A stretch of 64,000 nucleotides of DNA, taken from the NCBI RefSeq assembly GCF_001652265.1, contig NZ_LWBS01000109.1, positions 327,373 through 391,372 of the forward strand. The letters are read 5' to 3'. The stretch is from Rhizobium leguminosarum (GTDB taxonomy: Bacteria > Pseudomonadota > Alphaproteobacteria > Rhizobiales > Rhizobiaceae). The number at the start of each line of letters is the position of its first letter. Position 1 is the first letter of the stretch. Below, piece after piece: positions 24,073-32,746 of the stretch. The translations under genes were made by a program, and so were the position numbers. The notes below the pieces were generated by a model. It did no database searches. It had not been told where the DNA came from and was given only the letters and a program-made list of their open reading frames with translations.

Positions 24073-25968
24073 TCAGGAGGCGTCTTTCGGAATTCCTTCT
24101 GGACGCATCTGTTTCTTCAAAGCGGCGATCCGGAAAATTGCGTTCGGTGCGCCGTAGCCGCGGTAGCCGCGGCGCTCGACGATCTCGAAAAAGAAACCCT
24201 CTCCATATGTTCCGCTATAGAGCTGGAAATATTCGCCATGCTCGTCCCGGTCATAGAGGATGTTCTCCGCCTTCAGCCGCTCGGTCAGTGCAGGGTCGAG
24301 GCCGAAGCGTGCTTCGACGTCATCGTAGTAATTCGGCGAAATGTGCAGCGATCTGAATCCGCAAACACGAAGGTTTTCGGCGGTTGCAAAGATGTCGTCG
24401 GTCAAGAACGCTAGGTGCTGGATGCCGGCCCCGAATTTCTCGGCCATGAAATGTCCGGCCAGCGTGCGGCGGTTCTCGGCGCCGTTCATGGTAATGCGCA
24501 GCGCCCCGGTGTCGTTCTCGACGACTTGGCTGCGGACCACCCCGGCCGGATCGATGATATCAACCATCGGGGTCTTCCGCGTCTCGAAAATTGAGGTGTA
24601 GAACAAAAGCCAGGTGAGCATTTCGTCGTAGCCGACCGTCTGGGCGATGTGATCAATGCGCAAAAGGCCCGCAGACGGCGCGTCGCTGTCGTCCGTGACC
24701 GGCTGAAAGTCGATTTCGGAGAAGCGACCCAATGCGCTCTTGTCGTCGATGAGATAGACGATCCCGCCCCCAACGCCCCGAATGGCAGGCAGCTCGAGCT
24801 CACCGTCTGCGACAGGCTGGGTGAAAGGCTCTGCATCCAAGGCGAGCGCGCGCTCATAGGCCTTTGCCGCATCATCGACGATCAGGGCCATGGCATATGC
24901 AAAAGTACCGTGAACGACGTAGGCCGCGTTGGCAAATCCTGCCTGATCGACATTGACGAGGATCCGGATCTCGCCCTGCTCGAAGAGGGAGACCTTTTTC
25001 GTGCGGTGGACCGCCGTCTTTTTGAATCCGAGGGTGCGCAGCAAGGCAACCAGCTCGACTTCGTCTTCCTCGTCCGTGGCAAACTCGACGAAGCCGACGC
25101 CCTTGACGGAAGGCCTTTCCGGCATCGCCGCCCCGGTCATGCTGCCGATGCCGAGGTGGCGGCGCACCTGATCGCCAAGATAGATCAGCGAGCGGTGGCC
25201 GTCGGCGGCAATCGCCCGCGACAAGCCGCCTCGAAACTGGTCGTTGAAGATTTCCAGGGAGAAATACCCGTCATAACCTGTCGCAGCGACGGCTTCGGTG
25301 AACGCCGTGACGGGTAGGTCGCCTTCACCCGGCATGTTTCGGAAGTGGCGGCTCCAGTAGAGCAGGTCCATGTCGATCAGCGGCGCATCGGCAAGCTGGA
25401 CGATCAAGATCTTCTCTTTGGGAATCGAGCGGATGGAATTGACGTCGATCTTGCGTGACAGAGTGTGGAAGCTGTCGAGGATAAGGCCGACATTTGGATG
25501 ATCGGCGCGACGGACGATCTCCCAGGCGTCGCGGTGGTCGCTGATGTGGCGACCCCAGGCAAGCGCCTCGTAGCCCACCCTCAGTCCACGCCTGGCGGCA
25601 CGCTCGCCGAGTTCATGAAAGTCCGCCGCCGCCCGGTCGATGCCGCCGATGGCTGCCGGCGAGACGTTTGAACAGACGAGCACCAGATCCGTTCCCAGCT
25701 GCTGCATGACGTCGAACTTCCGTTCCGCGCGGTCAAACGTGCGGCTTCGCAGCGGCTCCGGCATGCCTTCGAAATCACGAAATGGCTGAAACAGGGTGAT
25801 CTCCAGGCCATGGTCGCGGACGAGTTTTCCGACATCGGCCGGGCTTCCGTCGAAGGCGAGGAAATCATTCTCGAAGATCTCGACGCCGTCGAAGCCCGCC
25901 CGGGCGATCGCCTCGAGCTTCTCCGGGAGTTCGCCGCTGATCGTGACAGTCGCAATCGAGGTCCTCAT
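24073..25968 (-). CDS. quiC: 3-Dehydroshikimate dehydratase fused to an HPPD-like domain
   Basis: 631 residues. The N-terminal half is a TIM barrel whose metal ligands can be placed at Glu134 (VGYEALAWGR), Asp165 (ILDSFH), Gln191 (IVQLADAP) and Glu239 (YFSLEIFND), the same positions described for Pseudomonas putida QuiC1. The C-terminal half is a vicinal-oxygen-chelate region like 4-hydroxyphenylpyruvate dioxygenase, with IDHIAQTVGYDEMLTWLLFY, GIQHLAFLTDDIF and a final GEGFFFEIVERRGYRGYG. The enzyme dehydrates 3-dehydroshikimate to protocatechuate in the cytosol, linking this cluster to the pca genes 8 kb away. It is divergent from the transporter operon and faces the regulators. Confidence 0.92.
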   Translation of the reverse strand: MRTSIATVTISGELPEKLEAIARAGFDGVEIFENDFLAFDGSPADVGKLVRDHGLEITLFQPFRDFEGMPEPLRSRTFDRAERKFDVMQQLGTDLVLVCSNVSPAAIGGIDRAAADFHELGERAARRGLRVGYEALAWGRHISDHRDAWEIVRRADHPNVGLILDSFHTLSRKIDVNSIRSIPKEKILIVQLADAPLIDMDLLYWSRHFRNMPGEGDLPVTAFTEAVAATGYDGYFSLEIFNDQFRGGLSRAIAADGHRSLIYLGDQVRRHLGIGSMTGAAMPERPSVKGVGFVEFATDEEDEVELVALLRTLGFKKTAVHRTKKVSLFEQGEIRILVNVDQAGFANAAYVVHGTFAYAMALIVDDAAKAYERALALDAEPFTQPVADGELELPAIRGVGGGIVYLIDDKSALGRFSEIDFQPVTDDSDAPSAGLLRIDHIAQTVGYDEMLTWLLFYTSIFETRKTPMVDIIDPAGVVRSQVVENDTGALRITMNGAENRRTLAGHFMAEKFGAGIQHLAFLTDDIFATAENLRVCGFRSLHISPNYYDDVEARFGLDPALTERLKAENILYDRDEHGEYFQLYSGTYGEGFFFEIVERRGYRGYGAPNAIFRIAALKKQMRPEGIPKDAS

Positions 25969-26091
25969 GTCAAAGCCCTTCCGATATCCGTGGGGGAACG
26001 AGCGCCGAACACGACGATGCGTTCCAGAAAACCGCTCGCTACTATTATGGCAAATGTCGTGAGGAATTCAAATAGCGTGTCTTATGATAAA

Positions 26092-26103
26092 TTCTCATAT
26101 GAT
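26092..26103 (-). promoter_or_regulatory. Second copy of the quinate-cluster 12-mer, in the quiC / transporter divergent promoter
   Basis: TTCTCATATGAT is the exact reverse complement of the site at 22544-22555. It lies 124 bases from the quiC start and 110 bases from the transporter operon start, in an A+T-rich stretch. Confidence 0.5.
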
Positions 26104-26212
26104 TTGGAAAAACTCTGTTGATTTGAGAGTCCTTCTCTGGCAATCATTCCTCACACAGTCAAAAGGTGAGGTGGCTGTCCGGTCGAATGACCGCCAAAGG
26201 AGGAGGAGTTAC

Positions 26213-27043
26213 ATGTTCAAGTCTTTGCTAACGCGCCGAAACGCGATACTCGGAGCCGCGGCCCTGGTGGCTGCCGTCACCCTGGCGCAACCGGCCGCCG
26301 CCATCACGCCTGATGAAATCAAGGCTCGCGGCAAGATCATCGTCGGGATTCAGGGTGACAACCCGCCCTGGGGCTTTGTGACCAGCGGCGGCAAACAGGA
26401 CGGCCTCGACGCCGACATCGCGACGCTGTTTGCCAAGGAACTGGGTGTTTCCGTCGAGTTCGTGCCGCTTGAAGTCAACAATCGCATTCCCGCACTGACG
26501 GCCGGCCGTGTCGACGTTCTGTTTGCCACGATGGCGATGCTGCCGGATCGCGCAAAGGCCGTGCAGTTCAGCAAGCCCTATGTTGCCAACGCGATCGTTC
26601 TGATTGGTCCAAAATCGGCAGAGATCAAGACGAATGCCGACATGGCCAAGTTCACGGTCGGCGTCGCCAAGGGTGCAGCCCAGGACACGCAGGTCACCAA
26701 GAACGCACCGCCGAGCACCACCATCCGCCGCTATGATGGCGACGCCGCGAGCGTCCAGGCCCTGGTGTCGGGCCAGGTCGAGACGCTTGGTGGCAATATC
26801 TTCTACATGGACCGGGTGGAGAAGGCTCGTCCGGGCGAATTCGAAAACAAGCTTGAATTCCAGAAGCTCTATAACGGTGCTTGCACGCGCCTCGGCGAAA
26901 AGGAAATCAATGCGGCGCTCAATACCTTTATCGACAAGATCAAGGCCAACGGCGAACTCAAGACCGTCTACGATAAGTGGATGAAGGTTCCGGTTCCGGA
27001 ATTCCCGGAAAAGCTGGAAGGTATTCCGTTCGCGGCGAACTGA
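26213..27043 (+). CDS. ABC transporter substrate-binding protein, family 3 (putative quinate/shikimate binding)
   Basis: 276 residues from the ATG at 26213, which has a strong AGGAGGAGG site five bases upstream. The N-terminus is a twin-arginine-like or Sec signal (MFKSLLTRRNAILGAAALVA...PAAAI) with cleavage near residue 30. The mature part begins IKARGKIIVGIQGDNPPWGF, the normal opening of polar-amino-acid-type binding proteins, and contains ALTAGRVDVLFATMAMLPDR. It is periplasmic and delivers substrate to the permeases downstream. The family usually binds amino acids, but its place in this cluster argues for a cyclitol acid such as quinate or shikimate (inference). Confidence 0.87.
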   Translation: MFKSLLTRRNAILGAAALVAAVTLAQPAAAITPDEIKARGKIIVGIQGDNPPWGFVTSGGKQDGLDADIATLFAKELGVSVEFVPLEVNNRIPALTAGRVDVLFATMAMLPDRAKAVQFSKPYVANAIVLIGPKSAEIKTNADMAKFTVGVAKGAAQDTQVTKNAPPSTTIRRYDGDAASVQALVSGQVETLGGNIFYMDRVEKARPGEFENKLEFQKLYNGACTRLGEKEINAALNTFIDKIKANGELKTVYDKWMKVPVPEFPEKLEGIPFAAN

Positions 27044-27059
27044 GCGAACGGTAAAGGAT

Positions 27060-27205
27060 GGCTGCCCCTCACCCTCACCCTCTCCCCGTAAAAACGGGGA
27101 GAGGGGACGTGCCCCGCGAGGAGTGCGCGAGGGACGGAGAGGTCGCAGCTTGTCCCTTCTCCCCGCCTGCGGGGGAGAAGGTGGCGGCAGCCGGATGAGG
27201 GGCAG
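27060..27205. repeat. Palindromic intergenic repeat, copy 1
   Basis: Two hairpins lie side by side: CCCTCTCCCCGT / ACGGGGAGAGGG (27078-27105, loop AAAA) and CTTCTCCCC / GGGGAGAAG (27156-27180). The same element, inverted, is between pcaB and pcaG (about 34605-34735). It separates the binding-protein gene from aroQ and could lower expression of downstream genes or stabilise the upstream message. Confidence 0.7.
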
Positions 27206-27330
27206 GCGACGATCGCCTTAGGGCGGGGATTTTGACGTCCAGACGAAGCTCTTACCAATGACGGCGGGCAGCCATGCCCGTCAACGCAACCGCCATGCCT
27301 AAGGCTCTACCCCGTTTGAGGTGCGCGATC

Positions 27331-27774
27331 ATGAACAAGCCAATCTTTGTGCTCAACGGGCCGAATCTCAATCTTCTCGGTCAGCGCGAGCCGGCAATCT
27401 ATGGAACCACGACGCTTGCCGACATCAGGAAACGGTGCGTGACCAAGGCAAAGGCGCTGGGATTCGACGTCGAGTTTCGGCAGACCAATTTCGAGGGCGA
27501 ACTGGTCGAGAGCGTGCATCAGGCCCGGACCGACGCCTGTGGCATCATCATCAATCCTGCCGGCTATACGTTCACATCGATCGCTCTTCTGGATGCGTTG
27601 AAAATGTTCGACCCGCCGAAGATCGAGCTGCACATTTCGAATGTTCATGCGCGCGAGAGCATCTACCACAATTCGCTGATCTCACGCGTCGCCACCGCCA
27701 TCATGATCGGCTTTGGAGCCGACGGCTACGAACTGGCTATCCAGGCGATGGCTGGAATGGTCAAGCGGGACTGA
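27331..27774 (+). CDS. aroQ: Type II 3-dehydroquinate dehydratase
   Basis: 147 residues from the ATG at 27331 (MNKPIFVLNGPNLNLLGQRE). The family signature is complete: FVLNGPNLNLLG, EPAIYGTTTLADI (catalytic Tyr), RQTNFEGELVESVHQA, IINPAGYTFTSIALLDAL and ELHISNVHARESIYHNSL with the catalytic His. The enzyme interconverts 3-dehydroquinate and 3-dehydroshikimate in the cytosol. Its location inside an importer operon, next to quiC, indicates a catabolic role in quinate breakdown rather than aromatic amino acid synthesis. Confidence 0.96.
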   Translation: MNKPIFVLNGPNLNLLGQREPAIYGTTTLADIRKRCVTKAKALGFDVEFRQTNFEGELVESVHQARTDACGIIINPAGYTFTSIALLDALKMFDPPKIELHISNVHARESIYHNSLISRVATAIMIGFGADGYELAIQAMAGMVKRD

Positions 27775-27805
27775 ACTTTCAGGAAGACGGACCGGAAGGA
27801 TCGCC

Positions 27806-28474
27806 ATGAACTATAAGTTGGATTTCACCCCGGTCATAGATGGCCTGCCGAGCCTTCTGCTTGGCTGTCTGGGGACATTCTTGCTTGCCATTTGTGGGAT
27901 GCTGCTGGCGATCATCATCGGAATTGGCGGCGTTGCGCTGCGCGACTCTGCGCTCAAGCCGGCGCGATGGCTGGTCATCGCCTTCGTCGAATTGATCCGC
28001 AACACGCCGTTTCTGGTCCAGATCTTCTTCATCTATTTTGCGCTTCCGCTCACGGGCATCAGGCTGGATCCGACGCCGACGGCGATTATCGCGCTCGGCA
28101 TCAACGGTGGTGCCTACGCCATCGAGATCATTCGCGGCGGCGTTCAGTCGATCCCGAAGGGACAGATGGAAGCGGGGCTCGCCCTTGGTCTGCACAAGGC
28201 TCAGGTCTTCCGGCTGATCATTCTCAAGCCGGCATTGCGGGCGATTTATCCGTCGCTGACCAGCCAGTTCGTCCTCCTGACGCTCACCACCAGCATTGCA
28301 TCGGCGATTTCGGCCTACGAGCTGACCTCCGTATCGCAGCGCATCGAGTCGGAGAGCTTCCGCAGCTTCGAGGTCTACTTCACGGTCACGGTTTTCTATT
28401 TCGTGATCTCCTGGCTGATGATGCGCATCTTCGCGCTGTTTTCGGCGCGCTACTTCAAATATCCGGTCAAGTAG
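27806..28474 (+). CDS. ABC transporter permease (polar-amino-acid type), first of pair
   Basis: 222 residues from the ATG at 27806 with GGAAGGA upstream; an upstream in-frame ATG lies within aroQ. Five membrane helices are expected. The segment VELIRNTPFLVQIFFIYFAL and the EAA loop AYAIEIIRGGVQSIPKGQME followed by AGLALGLHKAQVFRLIILKP are hallmarks of HisM/GlnP permeases. It forms an inner-membrane heterodimer with the next gene product. The EAA loop contacts the ATPase encoded two genes downstream. The gene is in one operon with the binding protein and aroQ. Confidence 0.92.
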   Translation: MNYKLDFTPVIDGLPSLLLGCLGTFLLAICGMLLAIIIGIGGVALRDSALKPARWLVIAFVELIRNTPFLVQIFFIYFALPLTGIRLDPTPTAIIALGINGGAYAIEIIRGGVQSIPKGQMEAGLALGLHKAQVFRLIILKPALRAIYPSLTSQFVLLTLTTSIASAISAYELTSVSQRIESESFRSFEVYFTVTVFYFVISWLMMRIFALFSARYFKYPVK

Positions 28475-28484
28475 GAGGAATTCC

Positions 28485-29126
28485 ATGGGTCACGACGAAT
28501 TCGTCTTCCTCCTGATCGGCCTGAAGTGGACCGTGGTCCTATCCGCCGTCGGCTTCGTCTGCGGCGGCATTGCAGGGCTCGGTGTCGCCCTTGCGCGCGC
28601 CTCGGGCATACCGCTGCTGGAACGCGTCACGGCCGCTTATATCGCCGTCTTCCAGGGCACACCGCTGCTGATGCAGCTTTTCGTCGTCTATTACGGCCTG
28701 GCGCTGGTCGGGCTGATGCTCGATGCCTGGGTGGCCGTTGCCATCGGCCTGACCCTGCATGCGAGCGCCTATCTGGGCGAGATCTGGCGCGGATCGATCG
28801 AAGCGGTTCCGCGCGGCCAGACGGAAGCGGCAAAGGCTCTCAGCCTCAGATACGTCTCGCGCATGAAGGATGTCATCCTGCCGCAGGCGCTGCGCATCTC
28901 GCTGCCTGCCACGGTCGGTTTCCTCGTGCAGCTGATCAAAGGCACCTCGCTTGCATCGATCGTCGGCTTCACCGAGCTGACGCGGGCCGGCAACATCATC
29001 TCCAACCAGATCTTCCAACCGCTGACGGTCTTCGGCATCGTCGGCGCTCTCTATTTCCTGATGTGCTGCCCACTGACGATCCTTGGCGCGCGCCTCGAAC
29101 GAAAGTTTGCCGCCTCTGCGCGCTGA
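28485..29126 (+). CDS. ABC transporter permease (polar-amino-acid type), second of pair
   Basis: 213 residues, ten bases after the first permease, with a GGAGGAA site. It starts MGHDEFVFLLIGLKWTVVLS and has about five helices. YIAVFQGTPLLMQLFVVYYG and the EAA loop SAYLGEIWRGSIEAVPRGQT then EAAKALSLRYVSRMKDVILP are conserved in the HisM/GlnP family. Together with its partner it forms the translocation path of the putative quinate/shikimate importer. Confidence 0.92.
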   Translation: MGHDEFVFLLIGLKWTVVLSAVGFVCGGIAGLGVALARASGIPLLERVTAAYIAVFQGTPLLMQLFVVYYGLALVGLMLDAWVAVAIGLTLHASAYLGEIWRGSIEAVPRGQTEAAKALSLRYVSRMKDVILPQALRISLPATVGFLVQLIKGTSLASIVGFTELTRAGNIISNQIFQPLTVFGIVGALYFLMCCPLTILGARLERKFAASAR

Positions 29127-29180
29127 TCCGCATCGCCCATTCTTCGACGCGGTCCAGCCCGCCAATATGGAGTTCTACTG

Positions 29181-29945
29181 ATGACCAGTCCCAGTCCTGC
29201 TCAAGGCGCAGAGACCATGATCACCATGGAGCGGGTGGAGAAGTGGTATGGCGCTTTTCAAGCCCTGCACGACATCAACATATCGGTTCGCAGCGGCGAG
29301 AGGATCGTCTTGTGCGGGCCTTCCGGCAGTGGGAAGTCGACGCTCATCCGCTGCATCAATCATCTCGAGACCTACGAGAAAGGTGAAATCCGCGTCGGCG
29401 GGATTCTTCTAGGCAATCAGGCCAAGACCATCGATGCGATCCGCCGTGAGGTCGGCATGGTTTTCCAGCAGTTCAATCTGTTTCCGCATTTGACCGTGCT
29501 GCAGAACTGCATGCTGGCACCGATGAAGGCTATCGGCGTCGGCAAGGCGGAGGCCGAGGAACGGGCACGCGGGCTGCTCGAACGGGTCAAGATCCTGGAG
29601 CAGGCCGACAAATATCCGGTGCAGCTTTCTGGTGGCCAGCAGCAGCGTGTGGCCATCGCCCGCGCGCTTTGCATGCGGCCGAAGGTGATGCTGTTCGACG
29701 AGCCGACGTCGGCGCTTGACCCGGAGATGGTCAAGGAGGTGCTGGATACGATGATCGCGCTCGCCGACGAGGGCATGACGATGATCTGCGTCACCCACGA
29801 AATGGGCTTTGCCCGTCAGGTCGCCGATCGCGTGATCTTCATGGCCAGCGGCGCGATCGTCGAGGAGGCCCCGCCGGCCGAATTCTTCACGAACCCACAG
29901 CATGAGCGAACCAGGAAATTCCTCGGAGAAATCCTGCGGAAGTAA
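29181..29945 (+). CDS. ABC transporter ATP-binding protein (polar-amino-acid type)
   Basis: 254 residues. Walker A is [19 protein letters not shown] (about residues 53-71), the Q-loop reads [20 protein letters not shown], the signature is [17 protein letters not shown], Walker B is [16 protein letters not shown] and the H-loop [15 protein letters not shown]. It is the GlnQ/HisP class of ATPase that powers amino-acid-type importers at the cytoplasmic membrane face. A start at 29181 fits; the next in-frame ATGs are at 29217 and 29226. It completes the importer whose binding protein and permeases lie upstream. Confidence 0.93.
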   Translation: MTSPSPAQGAETMITMERVEKWYGAFQALHDINISVRSGERIVLCGPSGSGKSTLIRCINHLETYEKGEIRVGGILLGNQAKTIDAIRREVGMVFQQFNLFPHLTVLQNCMLAPMKAIGVGKAEAEERARGLLERVKILEQADKYPVQLSGGQQQRVAIARALCMRPKVMLFDEPTSALDPEMVKEVLDTMIALADEGMTMICVTHEMGFARQVADRVIFMASGAIVEEAPPAEFFTNPQHERTRKFLGEILRK

Positions 29946-29989
29946 GGCGTCTCAAGGTCGATGCCTCTGGCAAATTATGGGAGCCGGCA

Positions 29990-31057
29990 ATGAAGCCGCT
30001 AGAGATTGCAGTCATGGGAGCCGGCCTCATCGGCAGGCGCCACGTCGAGCGGATTATCTCCGAGCCCGGAACCGTTCTCTCGGCGGTGATCGATCCTTCT
30101 GCCGCCGGCCGCGACTTTGCCGAGAATGTCGGCGCCCGATGGTACCGAAACTTCTCAGACATCCGTGTCGAGGACAGGCCTGACGGCGTCATCGTGGCAA
30201 CGCCGAACCAGCTCCACGTCGAGAACGGAATGGAGATCGTCGCTGCCGGCATTCCTGCCCTGATCGAGAAACCGATCGCCGACGATGTCGATGCTGCGGC
30301 GGCCCTGGTTGGCGCCGGTGAGAAGGCAGGCATACCGCTGCTGGTCGGCCATCACAGGCGCCACAATCCGATGATCCAGGCGGTCAAACAGATCGTCGAC
30401 GGCGGAAGGCTTGGCCGGATTCTCACGGTGCACGGCACGTTCTGGGTCGCCAAGCCCGACGACTATTTCGACATCCCCTGGCGGCGCGAGGCGGGCGCCG
30501 GCCCGGTCTTCGTCAACCTGATCCACGATGTCGATCTCTTCCGATATTTCTTCGGCGAGGTCGAAGCCGTCCATGCGATGGAATCCCACACCGTGCGGAA
30601 CCATGCCGTCGAGGATACGGCTGTCGTGACGCTGCGTTTCGAAAGCGGGGTGCTTGCCACTCTCAACGGCAGTGATGCCGTGGCCGCGCCCTGGAGCTGG
30701 GAGACGACCACCGGCGAAAACCCTGCTTTTCCCCGCTACGATCAATTCTGCTACCAGATCGGCGGCACCAAGGGTTCGCTCGGAATTCCTGATCTGACGC
30801 TTTGGACGAGCCCTTCGAAGCCCGATTGGCTGGAGCAGCTTGCCCAGGAGCGCGTGCCTTACCAAGCAGCCGATCCCCTTTGCGTTCAGCTCAGACATTT
30901 TTGCGATGTCATTCATGGCGATGCCACGCCTCTGGTGAGTGGCCGGGAGGGCCTCGCTACGCTCAGGGTCGTCGAAGCGATCAAGAGATCGGCGCGCTGG
31001 GGACAGATGATCCACCTCTCTAACGCCAGCGCCTCTTCCGATCCCCAGAAAGTCTGA
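29990..31057 (+). CDS. Gfo/Idh/MocA family NAD(P)-dependent oxidoreductase
   Basis: 355 residues. The N-terminal Rossmann fold is LEIAVMGAGLIGRRHVERII; the motif PALIEKPIADDVDAA carries the EKP signature lysine of Gfo/Idh/MocA dehydrogenases. The C-terminal half is the alpha/beta substrate domain, with VNLIHDVDLFRYFFGEVEAV providing the His/Asp catalytic region. These enzymes oxidise hydroxyls of sugars and cyclitols such as inositol. Quinate is a cyclitol acid and no PQQ-type quinate dehydrogenase is visible here, so this enzyme may supply the first oxidation step of the pathway (inference). It is 44 bases downstream of the ATPase gene and 4 bases before the next gene. Confidence 0.9.
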   Translation: MKPLEIAVMGAGLIGRRHVERIISEPGTVLSAVIDPSAAGRDFAENVGARWYRNFSDIRVEDRPDGVIVATPNQLHVENGMEIVAAGIPALIEKPIADDVDAAAALVGAGEKAGIPLLVGHHRRHNPMIQAVKQIVDGGRLGRILTVHGTFWVAKPDDYFDIPWRREAGAGPVFVNLIHDVDLFRYFFGEVEAVHAMESHTVRNHAVEDTAVVTLRFESGVLATLNGSDAVAAPWSWETTTGENPAFPRYDQFCYQIGGTKGSLGIPDLTLWTSPSKPDWLEQLAQERVPYQAADPLCVQLRHFCDVIHGDATPLVSGREGLATLRVVEAIKRSARWGQMIHLSNASASSDPQKV

Positions 31058-31061
31058 CCAC

Positions 31062-31892
31062 ATGATCACCGGGACGACCAAACTCATCGCTCACCTCGGC
31101 TATCCGACGGAGTCCTTTAAGGCCCCGCTGATCTACAATCCTTACTTTCAGAAGAACGGAATTGATGCCGTCGTTGTGCCGATGGGCTGCGGGCCGGAGG
31201 ATTATCCGGCATTTCTGAAGCTTCTGTTCCGGCTATCCAATATCCACGGTGCTCTGATCACGATGCCGCACAAGATTTCGACGATGGCGCTGCTCGACGA
31301 AACGTCGACCAATGCGAAAGTCGCCGGCTCGTGCAATGCAGTCCGTCTCGGTTCGGACGGCAGGCTGATCGGTGACATGTTCGATGGCGAGGGCTTCGTT
31401 CGCGGCGTGTTGCGCAAGGGTAAAAAGGTTGAGGGAGCCCATGCGCTCATCGCGGGCGCAGGCGGCGTCGGCTCGGCGATCGCGGCGTCGTTGGCACAGG
31501 CGGGCGTGGATCATCTCGCCATCTTCGACGCCAATGAGACGACCGCGACCGCGCTCCAGGACAGGCTGAAGAAATATTATCCGCAGCTTGAAGTGACGGT
31601 CGGCTCCGCCGATCCTGAAGGTTTCGACATTGTCGTCAATGCGACACCTCTTGGAATGCGACGAGGTGATCCGCTGCCGATCGATATCGACCGCATTTCT
31701 CCGTCGTCCTTCGTCGGCGAAGTCGTGATGACCAAGGAGATAACCCCTTTTCTCGAGGCCGTACGGGCGCGCGGCTGTGCATTTCAGGTGGGGACGGACA
31801 TGTTGTTCGAACAGATTCCAGCCTATCTCGAATTCTTCGAATTCCCGACGACGACGGCCGACAATCTGCGTGCCATCGCCAAGCTCGGATGA
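31062..31892 (+). CDS. Shikimate/quinate dehydrogenase family protein (AroE-like), divergent substrate site
   Basis: 276 residues. The catalytic Lys is in the ALITMPHKIS segment and the paired Asp in GDMFDGEGFVRGV; the cofactor loop reads ALIAGAGGVGSAIAASLAQA and NATPLGMRRGDPLP is conserved. The N-terminal substrate motif, usually Ser-x-Ser before Pro in AroE, reads ESFKAPLIYN here, so the second Ser is lost. That points to one of the AroE-like subclasses rather than the biosynthetic enzyme. The cytosolic reaction would be oxidation of shikimate or quinate to the 3-dehydro compound, feeding AroQ and QuiC. It is the last gene of the importer operon. Confidence 0.86.
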   Translation: MITGTTKLIAHLGYPTESFKAPLIYNPYFQKNGIDAVVVPMGCGPEDYPAFLKLLFRLSNIHGALITMPHKISTMALLDETSTNAKVAGSCNAVRLGSDGRLIGDMFDGEGFVRGVLRKGKKVEGAHALIAGAGGVGSAIAASLAQAGVDHLAIFDANETTATALQDRLKKYYPQLEVTVGSADPEGFDIVVNATPLGMRRGDPLPIDIDRISPSSFVGEVVMTKEITPFLEAVRARGCAFQVGTDMLFEQIPAYLEFFEFPTTTADNLRAIAKLG

Positions 31893-31899
31893 TGCGAAT

Positions 31900-32667
31900 T
31901 TAGAGCGAGGCGGTGATGCCGCCGTCGACCGTCAGCATGTGGCCGTTGACGAACGATGATGCGTCCGAGGCCAGGAAGACGGCGGCGCCGACAAGCTCCT
32001 TGACCTCGCCCCAGCGGCCGGCAGGCGTGCGGGTTTCCAGCCAGGCGGAAAACTTAGGATCATCGACCAGCGCCTGATTGAGCGGCGTGCGGAAATAGCC
32101 GGGTGCGATCGCATTGATCTGGAGGCCGTATTTCGCCCAGTCGGTCGCCATGCCGCGCGTGAGGTTCTTCACCGCACCCTTGGTGGCGGTATAGGGCGCG
32201 ATGCCGGGACGGGCGAGTTCGGCCTGGACGGAGGCGATGTTGATGATCTTGCCGCGGCCGCGCGATATCATTGCCTGGGCGACCGGCTGGCTGACATAGA
32301 ACAGGCTGGAGACGTTGGTCTTGAAGATCTCGTCCCATTTGTCGACCGGAAAGTTCTCCAGCGGTGTGCGGAACTGCATGCCGGCATTGTTGACGAGGAT
32401 GTCGATCGGGCCGATCTCCGCCTCGATATAAGCGATGGCGGTGCGGCTGGCCTCCGCATCGGTGACGTCGAAGGCGGCGCTGACGGCATGGCGATGGCTG
32501 CGACGGATATCTTCGGCGGCGGCCTCCGCCTTTTGCGCGTTGCGGCCGTTGATGATGATCGAAGCGCCATGCTCGGCAAGCCCGACCGCCAATGCGCGGC
32601 CGATGCCCTGGCTGGAGCCGGTGACGAGAGCGCGGCGGCCGGAGAGATCGAAGAGGGGAAAGGTCAC
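31900..32667 (-). CDS. SDR family oxidoreductase, gluconate 5-dehydrogenase-like
   Basis: 255 residues. The cofactor motif is VTGSSQGIGRALAVGLAEHG, the structural motif is LVNNAGMQ, and the catalytic residues are in IASVQAELARPGIAPYTATK (Tyr and Lys of YxxxK). The MQFRTPLENFPVDKWDEIF segment and the C-terminal LVGAAVFLASDASSFVNGH are those of gluconate 5-dehydrogenase and related enzymes that reduce 5-ketogluconate. Cytosolic. It converges on the importer operon and has its own promoter next to the toxin gene, so a link to quinate breakdown is not shown. Confidence 0.88.
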   Translation of the reverse strand: MTFPLFDLSGRRALVTGSSQGIGRALAVGLAEHGASIIINGRNAQKAEAAAEDIRRSHRHAVSAAFDVTDAEASRTAIAYIEAEIGPIDILVNNAGMQFRTPLENFPVDKWDEIFKTNVSSLFYVSQPVAQAMISRGRGKIINIASVQAELARPGIAPYTATKGAVKNLTRGMATDWAKYGLQINAIAPGYFRTPLNQALVDDPKFSAWLETRTPAGRWGEVKELVGAAVFLASDASSFVNGHMLTVDGGITASL

Positions 32668-32731
32668 GAGGCTGCTCCTTTGGCGGGAAGAAAAGCTTGC
32701 GAGCCGAGGTCATCCCCCGTCTTGATAAATA

Positions 32732-32746
32732 TAGCACCTGGTGCTA
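32732..32746. promoter_or_regulatory. Perfect palindrome overlapping the toxin start codon
   Basis: TAGCACCTGGTGCTA has 7-base arms around a single T and covers the GTG start of the toxin gene (32741). It is the obvious candidate operator for the Xre-type antitoxin encoded downstream. Repressor bound here could block both transcription and translation starts. Confidence 0.62.

Noticed and set aside
27060-27205. CRISPR-like array of short repeats
   Set aside because: The repeated units are two different hairpins without regular spacers; they form a palindromic intergenic element.
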